A stretch of DNA of 34,603 bases. Source: Fusicatenibacter sp. Lineage in GTDB: Bacteria > Bacillota > Clostridia > Lachnospirales > Lachnospiraceae. Both the position numbers and the translations under genes were made by a program. The stretch lies in NCBI GenBank assembly GCA_022766945.1, contig JALEOU010000082.1, positions 1-34,603 on the forward strand, in the 5' to 3' direction. Every line of letters begins with the position of its first letter. Positions within the stretch are counted from its first letter, which is position 1. This document shows, piece by piece, positions 8,781 through 15,891 of this stretch. The notes beneath the pieces were generated by a model. The model did not search any database, was not told where the DNA came from, and saw nothing but the letters and a program-made list of their open reading frames with translations.

Positions 8781-8834
8781 AAACTGTTCTACACCGAACT
8801 GTTCATTATCGAACTGTTCAATTCAGAACTGTTC
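8781..8834. repeat. four GAACTGTTC-type palindromic repeats, 15-bp period
   Basis: Copies lie at 8781-8789 (AAACTGTTC), 8796-8804, 8811-8819 and 8826-8834 (all GAACTGTTC). Each is a near or perfect palindrome (GAAC-N-GTTC), and starts are spaced exactly 15 bp while the 6-base spacers differ. The array lies just downstream of the marR promoter's -10 box, covering roughly +4 to +57 of the leader. It is probably a multi-site operator for the MarR protein; action at RNA level is also possible. Confidence 0.75.
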
Positions 8835-8844
8835 GCTATAAAAC

Positions 8845-8873
8845 ATTTTACAGAATCCACAGTACCTTGTCAA
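8845..8873 (-). promoter_or_regulatory. promoter of the marR-ABC exporter operon
   Basis: On the minus strand, TTGACA (8873-8868), 17 bp, TAAAAT (8850-8845). Transcription should start near 8838, giving a leader of about 110 bases that contains the four GAACTGTTC repeats. The spacer shares a 14-mer with the M18 promoter. Confidence 0.82.
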
Positions 8874-8892
8874 TAAGCAAGTTTTAAAAATC

Positions 8893-10710
8893 TTACTCCT
8901 CAATCTGTTTGAGCAGATAACTGCCCACAATGCGGGAAAAATTCTTGACCTGACGGATATAAGCAAAATCCTTTCCGAAAATCTTTCGTTCTGCCTGCAG
9001 TTCCGCTTCATTCCCGGTAAAAACGCCCAGGATCAAAATCCCCTGCTGACGCAGACGCCGTACTTCCCTGGCAGTATCATCCACAGCCACCTGATCCCGA
9101 TATGGCTGCGGATTGCGTGCGTTCGGACGGTTCACCAGAACATCGTAAGGCTTTCCGTCACTCAACACAATCAGCAGTTTTTTATTTTCCTCTCTTTGCA
9201 GCAAATCTGAACCGACGGCTCTTATAGCCAGCCCGTCACGATTGTTTGATGAAGTGATATATTCAAAGATCCCACTGTTTTTCTCCCGCGGATCTTTGTA
9301 ATCGCGCATCCGGTGAAGAATGGTATAATCCCAGAATGTGCAAAAACTCATCACGCGAAAAGGGATCTGCACATTGCTTAATGTTTCTGCCAGAATATAG
9401 GCCTGCAGCGCAACATCTGACTGACGCTGCCGCTGTGAACCGCTGGCATCGATCAGAATATCCACCACAAAATCCAGCGCGTCATTTCTGATTTCTCTCT
9501 GAAACAGCTTTGCATTTTCACATCGTCCCGCTTTCCACAGGCAGGATGCCGTCAGTTTTCCGTGATCTGCCTCAACTGTTTGGATATCTTCTCTTTGAAC
9601 AAGCGCTTTTTTCAGCATACCGGAGAGTATTTTCACATTCTGTTTTACCGTGCGATGTTCTTCATAATACGCATGAATATTTTTATCCTTCTGTTTTCTG
9701 GCATAAGAGAGCTGGTAATTATTCACCGTGGGATTTTTCAGAATTCCTTCTGTATAATACAGACTGCAGTCACTGTGAATTCCCCTGCAAAACTGATAGT
9801 TGCGGCTTTTTTCCTCTGCCGGAGAAAGATAGGTTCTCCCAAAGTTACACTCCACATAACTGTGCATGCGCTGTAAAGCAGTCTCATCTACGATAACTAC
9901 TTTTTTCTGTGCCGAAGTTTTCTGATGCTCCTCCTTCTTCTCTTCCGACATGTTTTCCAGATCAAACGTTGTCATATCCAAAGAAACTTTTTCCAGATAC
10001 GTCTGAAGCGTATCCTCATAGAGATCCTCTGACAAAAAATCCTTCCACGTATACTCAGTCAGTTCCTCTATCGTGACAGATAACACAGTTTGCAAAGAAC
10101 CGTGTTTTTTCTCGAAAAGCGGATCTGTCGTTTCGTTATACAGCCGATCAGTGAGCCGGATTAATTCCATGGTATCTTCTGCATCTTTTGCTTCAGCGAG
10201 CTGATTCATCCAACGTTTCAAATCACCGGAGAGGATGTCCTTTATTCCGAGATCCTCTGCTCTTTTGCTTCGTATATAGGCAATTTTCAAACGCCCAATC
10301 GCGTATGCTGTAAGTCCGGAGAAATCAAGATCGAGGATCTCTTCCCATGCCCGCAAACGAAAACTTTTCACTCCCGGCCGTTCTTTCTCCAACCGTTCCG
10401 ATACCGCCTGCTCTGTCACCAGCTGTGCCGTTGTCATAAGCTCCGTTTCTCCGGCACCGCTGTATATCTTCTTTACCAGATACATGCTGTAAGCTTCTCT
10501 GTCAAAATATTTTGCAAATGCGCCCTGACGAATGGTATCATACAAAACCGCGTTCGGCATCTTCTGGTAACGTGCAGTATCCACCTTCAGATTCAGCGTA
10601 TAATCCCCGCTCACTGTCCAGACCAGATTGCGGATCCGGTTTTCCAATTCCATCTGGTTTTTATCCCAGTCAAAATCCTGCTGTGTTTCTTCTTCAATTC
10701 GCCGGTCCAT
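8893..10710 (-). CDS. VWA-domain protein, NorD/CobT-like partner of an AAA ATPase
   Basis: A 605-residue soluble protein with no signal peptide. The C-terminal third is a von Willebrand A domain with a metal-ion-dependent adhesion site: DASGS at residues 421-425, and SDGKPYD later as the acidic ligand. The N-terminal two thirds are helical and charged. This architecture, paired with a MoxR-type ATPase gene 12 bases upstream, matches NorD/CbbO-type proteins, which work with NorQ/CbbQ ATPases to insert metal or remodel a client enzyme. Automated annotation often names such proteins nitric oxide reductase activation protein, but no nitric oxide reductase or Rubisco is nearby, so the client is unknown. 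The ribosome site (TAGGAGAG) overlaps the upstream stop codon. Confidence 0.85.
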   Translation of the reverse strand: MDRRIEEETQQDFDWDKNQMELENRIRNLVWTVSGDYTLNLKVDTARYQKMPNAVLYDTIRQGAFAKYFDREAYSMYLVKKIYSGAGETELMTTAQLVTEQAVSERLEKERPGVKSFRLRAWEEILDLDFSGLTAYAIGRLKIAYIRSKRAEDLGIKDILSGDLKRWMNQLAEAKDAEDTMELIRLTDRLYNETTDPLFEKKHGSLQTVLSVTIEELTEYTWKDFLSEDLYEDTLQTYLEKVSLDMTTFDLENMSEEKKEEHQKTSAQKKVVIVDETALQRMHSYVECNFGRTYLSPAEEKSRNYQFCRGIHSDCSLYYTEGILKNPTVNNYQLSYARKQKDKNIHAYYEEHRTVKQNVKILSGMLKKALVQREDIQTVEADHGKLTASCLWKAGRCENAKLFQREIRNDALDFVVDILIDASGSQRQRQSDVALQAYILAETLSNVQIPFRVMSFCTFWDYTILHRMRDYKDPREKNSGIFEYITSSNNRDGLAIRAVGSDLLQREENKKLLIVLSDGKPYDVLVNRPNARNPQPYRDQVAVDDTAREVRRLRQQGILILGVFTGNEAELQAERKIFGKDFAYIRQVKNFSRIVGSYLLKQIEE

Positions 10711-10722
10711 TGACTTTCTCTC

Positions 10723-11640
10723 CTAAAAAATGTCTTCCGGTGTCCATTCTTCCGGAATTCTTGTTCTTGTCACATCCTGGACGATTTCTTTTTCGAAAAG
10801 GTCAAAGCATTTATTGATGATTCCCATCCGGATTGCCGGATAGGGTGCCAATCCCCTGGAAATCGTTCCGATGGCACCGAAGAGTCCTCTCAGATCAAGA
10901 CTTTTCGTCGTGATCTCAGCCTTTGCCGCTTTCTTTTGCAGATCCAGATATAATCCGGAAAATGCCGCTTTTCCGGCAGGTTTCATACCCGGATACATGG
11001 AATCCAGCAGGTAATCGATTGTTTTCTCATCCAGCGGCGGCATATCAATCACCAAAAAACGGGAAACCAGTGCCTCATTCAGTTCTCTGGTACCGGCATA
11101 TCCGTAATTCATGGTCCCAATAAAACGTGCAGCCGGATGAAGGCTGATTCTTTCATAACCCGGGACATCAATGATCCTTCGGTAATCCAGAGTCGCATGA
11201 AGTACACTCACAGCATCATTCTTCGCCATGTTAATCTCATCTAAAATGCCAAAGCCTCCGCTCTCTGCGCAGCGATAGATGCTGCCTTTTCGCAGTGTGA
11301 CCTCATTATTACGGAAAGTATCGGTACCGATCAGTTCCGCGCTGCTGATATTCACATGGAAAGAAACATTGTAGATCGGACGCCCAAAAATCCAGGCTAA
11401 CGTTTCCGCAAGAACATTTTTTCCTGTCGCTTTTTCTCCCGCAAGCAGCAGATTCTCTCCCTGCAGAATTCCTGCTATACTCATCTCCAGAATTTCCTTT
11501 CCGAAAAAAGGAATCGGCGGCCTGCTCCTGCGTCCCTGTTCTGTCTCCGATACCGGATATCGACTGCGAAACTTCTCGACTTCCTCAACCATTTTTTCAC
11601 TGATTCCCTGCTGCTTAAGATAAGCAAATTCTTCGTTCAT
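10723..11640 (-). CDS. MoxR/NorQ-type AAA+ ATPase
   Basis: A 305-residue ATPase of the MoxR/CbbQ class. Walker A is GEKATGKN (residues 68-75), with Asn where Thr or Ser is usual. Walker B is GILDEINM (Asp134, Glu135), followed by a sensor-type GTMNYGYAGTRELNEALVSRF segment carrying the arginine-finger region. Such ATPases form hexamers that couple ATP hydrolysis to conformational work on a client through a VWA adaptor, which here is the next gene (12-base gap, probable cotranscription). A promoter with extended -10 lies at 11707-11734. The client protein is not evident. Confidence 0.87.
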   Translation of the reverse strand: MNEEFAYLKQQGISEKMVEEVEKFRSRYPVSETEQGRRSRPPIPFFGKEILEMSIAGILQGENLLLAGEKATGKNVLAETLAWIFGRPIYNVSFHVNISSAELIGTDTFRNNEVTLRKGSIYRCAESGGFGILDEINMAKNDAVSVLHATLDYRRIIDVPGYERISLHPAARFIGTMNYGYAGTRELNEALVSRFLVIDMPPLDEKTIDYLLDSMYPGMKPAGKAAFSGLYLDLQKKAAKAEITTKSLDLRGLFGAIGTISRGLAPYPAIRMGIINKCFDLFEKEIVQDVTRTRIPEEWTPEDIF

Positions 11641-11706
11641 TCCGGTAATACGTCCTTTCTCATTTTCTGTCTGCCATGAAGTGTTTCTCGTGTTATCAAT
11701 AAGTTT

Positions 11707-11734
11707 ATTATACCATACCCATGACTGAAATCAA
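11707..11734 (-). promoter_or_regulatory. promoter of the AAA-VWA operon
   Basis: On the minus strand, TTGATT (11734-11729), 16 bp, and an extended -10, TGG-TATAAT (hexamer 11712-11707). Confidence 0.7.
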
Positions 11735-11786
11735 TTCACGTTTCCGCCCAAAACGATTTACCGAATCTTTTCACGAACCTCCTGAC

Positions 11787-11817
11787 AAAAAAACGCGGAA
11801 CAGCAATCTGCTCCGCG
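11787..11817 (-). terminator. terminator after the radical SAM gene
   Basis: On the minus strand CGCGGAGCAG pairs with CTGTTCCGCG (one internal mismatch, 4-base loop) and is followed by seven T residues. It separates the radical SAM gene from the AAA-VWA operon. Confidence 0.85.
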
Positions 11818-11845
11818 CGCAAGGATGAGATAAACCATTCTGCAA

Positions 11846-13306
11846 TTATTCGCTTCGGATTCCCTCCAGAATCTCTTCCGTTGATTCTCTGGCATCTTCA
11901 TCCAGATTTTCTTTCCGGTAGTTTTCATAGCGCTGTTTGTGATGGGAATTGGAAGCCCAAAGTTCGTCCGCTGCTTCCTTCCATTGCTGCGCATACAAAT
12001 CGCATTTGCTGCAGAGATGCTCTGCACTTTCAGGTGCCTGCAGATCTGTTGATTTCGCGCCGGTCTTTTCCACCATCTCACGAAGCAATTCCGGATTCTC
12101 AAGCATCGGACACGGGCGCAGATGATTCTGGTTGAAGGGCTGACCCTCGCGATAAGCCATAAATAATGGCTGCTGTAAAGCCTCCAGCAAGCTTACTTCA
12201 TTGATATTCGCTCCGGAATAGTGAATGAATACGCACGGCTCCACATCTCCGTTTGCATTGATATGGCAGTAATTACGCCCTCCTGCGATACATCCTCCGA
12301 CAAACTCTCCGTCATTCTGGAAGTCCATCACAAAAAGCTCCTTGTCACTCCTGCTGGAGCGGATCTCACGCAGTCTGTGATAAATATATGTTCTCTGTTC
12401 CACTGTCGGCATCAGTTCCGGTGCTGCCTCCATGCCCACGGGCATAAAGTGGAAATACCAGCTGTAACGGCAGCCGTGTTCGATCAGCAAATCAAGAAAT
12501 GCATCGCTGGTGACAGTTTCCAGGTTCGCTCTCGTATAACAGATCGACGTTCCAAAGAGAAGACCGTGCTTTTTCATCAGGTCCATAGCTGCGATCACTT
12601 TCTCGAAAATTCCGCTGCCGCGGCGCCCGTCATTTACCTCCTCAAATCCTTCCAGACTCAGTGAAAAAGATATATTGCCAACCTTTCTCACCTCTTCACA
12701 GAATTCCTCATCAATCAGCGTTCCGTTCGTAAAGCAATGGAACTCGCAGTCATTGTGTTCCCGCGCCAGTTTTAAGATGTCTTTTTTGCGAACCAGTGGC
12801 TCTCCGCCGGTAAACATATAAAAATAGGTACCCAGTTCCTTGCCCTGGCTGACCAGATCGGAAAGTTTCTCATAGGAAAGATTCAGCTTATGGCCATACT
12901 CTGCAGCCCAGCAGCCGGTACAATGCAGATTGCATGCACTTGTAGGATCTACAAGGATTGTCCAGGGGATGTTACAGTTATATTTCTCCCGGTTCATACG
13001 GATTTTCTTCGTTCCGACAAAGGCAGACTGAAATCCAAGATTCAATGCAGTCATTCTGACCACCTGCGGATCCAGTTCATCCAAACCGCGGTTTACGTAT
13101 TTCATCCATTTATTCTCCGGATCAGAAATGATACCGCGTACATTTTCAAATGTCTCCTCGGTAAACATGTTTCCTGTAAATTTCTGAACGAAGTCCACCA
13201 GATTCAAAAGTGCTTTCTCTCTGTCTTTTCCTCTGTTGACATATTTGAGAACGCCATCAATTGCAGCACTTGCTGCTGCTCTTTCCAATTTCATCTTTGC
13301 ATCCAT
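11846..13306 (-). CDS. radical SAM enzyme with N-terminal helical domain and SPASM-like C-terminus
   Basis: A 486-residue enzyme. Residues 1-110 form a helical extension, then NIPWTILVDPTSACNLHCTGCW carries the CX3CX2C motif (Cys125, 129, 132) that binds the [4Fe-4S] cluster cleaving S-adenosylmethionine. FTGGEPL follows, as in the SAM-binding GGE motif. Later cysteines (CIAGGRNYCHINANGDVEPC, then CP and CSKC near residues 346-450) suggest extra Fe-S sites as in SPASM proteins. I start it at the ATG at 13306 because AAGGAG lies 9 bases upstream. The substrate is unknown. The protein at 16945-17991 is a degenerate paralogue. It has its own promoter (13366-13394) and terminator (11787-11817). 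Confidence 0.88.
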   Translation of the reverse strand: MDAKMKLERAAASAAIDGVLKYVNRGKDREKALLNLVDFVQKFTGNMFTEETFENVRGIISDPENKWMKYVNRGLDELDPQVVRMTALNLGFQSAFVGTKKIRMNREKYNCNIPWTILVDPTSACNLHCTGCWAAEYGHKLNLSYEKLSDLVSQGKELGTYFYMFTGGEPLVRKKDILKLAREHNDCEFHCFTNGTLIDEEFCEEVRKVGNISFSLSLEGFEEVNDGRRGSGIFEKVIAAMDLMKKHGLLFGTSICYTRANLETVTSDAFLDLLIEHGCRYSWYFHFMPVGMEAAPELMPTVEQRTYIYHRLREIRSSRSDKELFVMDFQNDGEFVGGCIAGGRNYCHINANGDVEPCVFIHYSGANINEVSLLEALQQPLFMAYREGQPFNQNHLRPCPMLENPELLREMVEKTGAKSTDLQAPESAEHLCSKCDLYAQQWKEAADELWASNSHHKQRYENYRKENLDEDARESTEEILEGIRSE

Positions 13307-13365
13307 GATATATTCTCCTTTGTACAGACACATGTGGTATTTTCATTGCTTCGCGAATTACCCAC

Positions 13366-13394
13366 ATTATATCCGCACGTTCAGGGAAAAACAA
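13366..13394 (-). promoter_or_regulatory. promoter of the radical SAM gene
   Basis: On the minus strand, TTGTTT (13394-13389), 17 bp, TATAAT (13371-13366). Confidence 0.72.
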
Positions 13395-13449
13395 CCATGC
13401 TGCATCTTACTTGGGACACACCGCAAAAATTGTCCAAGCAGATTTCCTG

Positions 13450-14022
13450 TCAGTTTCCAATCAGAACTGCACGCACAGGACTCCCATCCATTTCTTTCAT
13501 TTTTAAAGGTGCCGCCACCAGAAAATAACATCCCGGTTCCACTGCAGACAGATTCAGATTCTCCACAATCACCATGTCCGCGCGAAGCATTGTCTGGTGA
13601 ACTTGGGCCTGTGTCTTTTCATTGCCGACTGTCATCTTCTCCACTCCAAGCAAAAGAAGCTTTTTCTCTGCCAGATAAACAGCTCCTTCTACTGTAATCT
13701 CTGCATTTCCCCGAATCAGAAGCCGTTCACAGTCTTCCTGCATCATTTCTTCCAATACATTCCGTGTAACTTCTCCCTCAACATCAATGATCTGACACAT
13801 TCCAATGGAATGATCCAGCGTCACCTGCTCAATCGTCTTTCCCTCCGGAACAAAGTGCCACGGAGCATCCATGTGCGTTCCATTATGGCTTCCCATCGAG
13901 ATGCGGGAAAGATTGCAGAAATCACCGCGCTCAATCCTGCGGATTGGCCCCACCTCCGGAACCGGATCCCCCGGATACACCGGTGTGGTAAATAACTCTT
14001 TTGAAATATCATACAGCTTCAT
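13450..14022 (-). CDS. cyclase / kynurenine formamidase-like metal hydrolase
   Basis: A 190-residue protein of the cyclase family, which includes kynurenine formamidase and other metal-dependent amide or ester hydrolases. The diagnostic metal-binding motif is SHNGTHMDAPWHF (His46, His50, Asp52, His56), after an N-terminal MKLYDISKELFTTPVYPGDP, also typical. I place the start at the ATG at 14022, which has GAGGATGG about nine bases upstream and begins at the conserved N-terminus. It is transcribed from its own promoter (14092-14120). No tryptophan-degradation genes lie nearby, so kynurenine formamidase activity should not be assumed. Confidence 0.83.
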   Translation of the reverse strand: MKLYDISKELFTTPVYPGDPVPEVGPIRRIERGDFCNLSRISMGSHNGTHMDAPWHFVPEGKTIEQVTLDHSIGMCQIIDVEGEVTRNVLEEMMQEDCERLLIRGNAEITVEGAVYLAEKKLLLLGVEKMTVGNEKTQAQVHQTMLRADMVIVENLNLSAVEPGCYFLVAAPLKMKEMDGSPVRAVLIGN

Positions 14023-14046
14023 ATTAAAACCCATCCTCATCCAGAA

Positions 14047-14065
14047 AGCCTGCATCACACAGGCT
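14047..14065 (-). other. leader hairpin before the cyclase-family gene
   Basis: AGCCTG and CAGGCT form a 6-bp hairpin with a 7-base loop in the leader between the promoter at 14092-14120 and the ribosome site. No T-run follows. Function unknown. Confidence 0.4.
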
Positions 14066-14091
14066 CTCTTTAATAATCTTCACACGAAAGT

Positions 14092-14120
14092 AGTATACCT
14101 AATTCCCCCTCAACTTGCAA
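14092..14120 (-). promoter_or_regulatory. promoter of the cyclase-family gene
   Basis: On the minus strand, TTGCAA (14120-14115), 17 bp, TATACT (14097-14092). Confidence 0.75.
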
Positions 14121-14149
14121 GCAGACTCTTTGTACCCACAGAGCCATGT

Positions 14150-14164
14150 GCTCATCATATGAGC
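14150..14164. promoter_or_regulatory. palindrome between divergent promoters
   Basis: GCTCATCATATGAGC is a perfect 6+3+6 palindrome about 30 bp upstream of the cyclase gene's -35 box. A half-copy, GCTCATCA, recurs at 14189-14196, nearer the divergent promoter at 14225-14233. The arrangement suggests a shared operator for the two divergent genes; no regulator is encoded beside it. Confidence 0.45.
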
Positions 14165-14224
14165 CTGACGTCGATTTTTCCGTGCTCGGCTCATCAAATA
14201 ATCCTGTACTCTTTTTCTTCTTTT

Positions 14225-14233
14225 TGTTATAAT
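14225..14233 (+). promoter_or_regulatory. extended -10 promoter of the 109-residue protein gene
   Basis: TGT-TATAAT is an extended -10 (hexamer 14228-14233) with no convincing -35. The leader is about 40 bases and ends in a strong AAGGAGG ribosome site. Confidence 0.65.
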
Positions 14234-14277
14234 GAACAGTAACAGCATAACTGTCCGACAAAAAAGGAGGAAATCAT

Positions 14278-14607
14278 ATGTTTACTATTACCGAGTCACT
14301 TACAGCCAAAGCCAGAGAGTTTAGCCAAATACCGAATTTTACCGTTGTGCTTGAAGCGATCACCATGTTCCCTTCTCTGAACGATATCGAAATCGCAGAT
14401 CTTTCGAACCGCATTTTTGCTCTGGAAGATAAACTCTCCATTTCACCCAAGGAGATTCTTTCCACGCTCTATCAATACGTACTGAAGGATGAAATGGGTG
14501 TACAGAATACACCTTCCGAACAGGATGACCGTATCCGTTACGTGCTTGGTCTTTCCGATGACCAGTTCCGTGACTTTATCCATACCTGTTCCATTCACGA
14601 TTTTTAA
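14278..14607 (+). CDS. unrecognised 109-residue protein
   Basis: I do not recognise this protein. It is small, acidic, apparently all-helical and cytosolic, with no signal peptide, membrane segment or cysteine-rich motif. It is very probably a real gene: it has an extended -10 promoter, AAGGAGG six to seven bases before the ATG, and its own strong terminator (14618-14658). The middle (about residues 37-68, SLNDIEIADLSNRIFALEDKL and onward) is helical, and the tail includes SDDQFRDFIHT. It is divergent from the cyclase gene and convergent with the metallophosphoesterase gene, whose stop codon directly abuts its own. Confidence 0.75.
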   Translation: MFTITESLTAKAREFSQIPNFTVVLEAITMFPSLNDIEIADLSNRIFALEDKLSISPKEILSTLYQYVLKDEMGVQNTPSEQDDRIRYVLGLSDDQFRDFIHTCSIHDF

Positions 14608-15834
14608 TCAGGGTTCTCCGGCAGCATTCACTTCTGGGATGCTGCCGGTTTTGTTTTTTATCACATCGATCATCACGACTTCCGCATCTGTTCCGATTCT
14701 CATACAGGGCCCCCATAATCCGACACCGGATGTTACAATGCTGTACATATTTCCCACTGAAAGCATACCGCATGAGTTTTTCCAGATCCGTCTTGTCACA
14801 AGGTTTCCAGGAAAAATCTGTCCATCATGGGTGTGTCCGCCCAGCACGATATCGGCTCCCTGCTCAGATAATTCTTGAAGTTCCTTTGGCTGATGGTCAA
14901 TCACCAGAATGGGGTAGTTCCTTTTCATCCCGTTAAGCAGTTCCGGGGGCGTACAACGGGATTCCCCGGTCTTTTCCGTCCTTGCAGGATCTTTCCGTCC
15001 CGCCAGATAAAAACTCTGGTCCAGAAAAACAGCCTCATCGCTCAACATCTGAATATTGGCCTCTTCCAAAAAATGTTCAAAACGCGCATCCGGCACTTTT
15101 TCTTTTTTTCCGGAAAAGGTAAAGCCTGCCAGAATCTTTTCATCCAGATCATGGTTTCCCCAACAGGCATAGGTTCCCAGGCGACTGTGCAGTTCTGAAA
15201 GTATCCCGGCAACTTTTTCCGGCTCACGAATTGCCTCATACTCATTGTCAAAAATATCACCCGCAATCACCACCAGATCCGGGTGTTCCCGATTGATCAG
15301 CTCTACCATGCGCGTCATCTGATACTTTCCAATACTGTATCCCAGGTGCAGATCTGCCACCAGCGCAATACGAAGACTCAGAGGCTTCTTTAATTTTACC
15401 TGATACCTTACCAGTCGGATCTGATGCGCATGCCAGACTCCATAGAGTGTCATACAAGAAATGGAAATGATACCGGCAAGTCCTACCAGCTGAAGGCCCT
15501 TTTGAGAATACAGCTGTGTCTCATAAAGGGGGCTGTAAGACAATATTTTGTGAATCAGAACCATCACAACCGTAAAGCCAAGAAGATACACATAGACACC
15601 CAGCCAGTAATTGCTGATGATTTTAAGTATTCTGTGAAACGGTTCTCTTTTCACCAGGAAACCCGTGAGCAGAGACAGTGAAAAAAACACATAAAGTACC
15701 AGTATCACTGCAAGTACCACAGGATGTGTAAATATCTGGTGAACCGCTGCCATCCAGCGCAGCAGCCAGTAGGCAGTAAAAGCATTCAGCAGGATATAGA
15801 TTGGCGCCAACGCAAGTGCAAGCATGTTTTTCAT
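14608..15834 (-). CDS. membrane-anchored calcineurin-like metallophosphoesterase
   Basis: A 408-residue protein with four predicted membrane helices in the first ~135 residues and then a cytoplasmic calcineurin-type phosphoesterase domain. The two-metal site motifs appear in order: ADLHLG, GDIFDN, WGNHDLD, and GGHTHDGQ. This layout matches YaeI/YkuE-like proteins, some of which act on lipid or peptidoglycan-linked phosphates; the substrate here is unknown. The ATG at 15834 directly follows AAAGGA, so translation may instead start at the Met codon three residues later, which is better spaced. The last codons carry the opposing gene's terminator hairpin. Confidence 0.87.
   Translation of the reverse strand: MKNMLALALAPIYILLNAFTAYWLLRWMAAVHQIFTHPVVLAVILVLYVFFSLSLLTGFLVKREPFHRILKIISNYWLGVYVYLLGFTVVMVLIHKILSYSPLYETQLYSQKGLQLVGLAGIISISCMTLYGVWHAHQIRLVRYQVKLKKPLSLRIALVADLHLGYSIGKYQMTRMVELINREHPDLVVIAGDIFDNEYEAIREPEKVAGILSELHSRLGTYACWGNHDLDEKILAGFTFSGKKEKVPDARFEHFLEEANIQMLSDEAVFLDQSFYLAGRKDPARTEKTGESRCTPPELLNGMKRNYPILVIDHQPKELQELSEQGADIVLGGHTHDGQIFPGNLVTRRIWKNSCGMLSVGNMYSIVTSGVGLWGPCMRIGTDAEVVMIDVIKNKTGSIPEVNAAGEP
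14618..14658 (+). terminator. terminator of the 109-residue protein gene
   Basis: CCGGCAGCAT (14618-14627) pairs perfectly with ATGCTGCCGG (14639-14648), followed by TTTTGTTTTTT. It lies inside the last codons of the convergent metallophosphoesterase gene. Confidence 0.92.
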
Positions 15835-15845
15835 TCCTTTCCAAG

Positions 15846-15880
15846 AAAAATACCCGGAAGTCCAGCCATCTGTCCGGGTA
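15846..15880 (-). terminator. terminator between the PHP gene and the metallophosphoesterase gene
   Basis: TACCCGGA (15851-15858) pairs with TCCGGGTA (15873-15880). On the minus strand a T-run follows, just before the metallophosphoesterase ribosome site. It ends or attenuates the PHP transcript. Confidence 0.8.
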
Positions 15881-15891
15881 TCTTTTGTTCT

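Noticed and set aside
8781-8834. four repeats as a CRISPR array
   Set aside because: Repeats are 9 bp and spacers 6 bp, far below CRISPR dimensions, and no cas gene is present.
13450-14022. kynurenine formamidase (kynB) by name
   Set aside because: The metal motif fits the wider cyclase family, but no other tryptophan catabolic gene is near, so the specific name is not supported.
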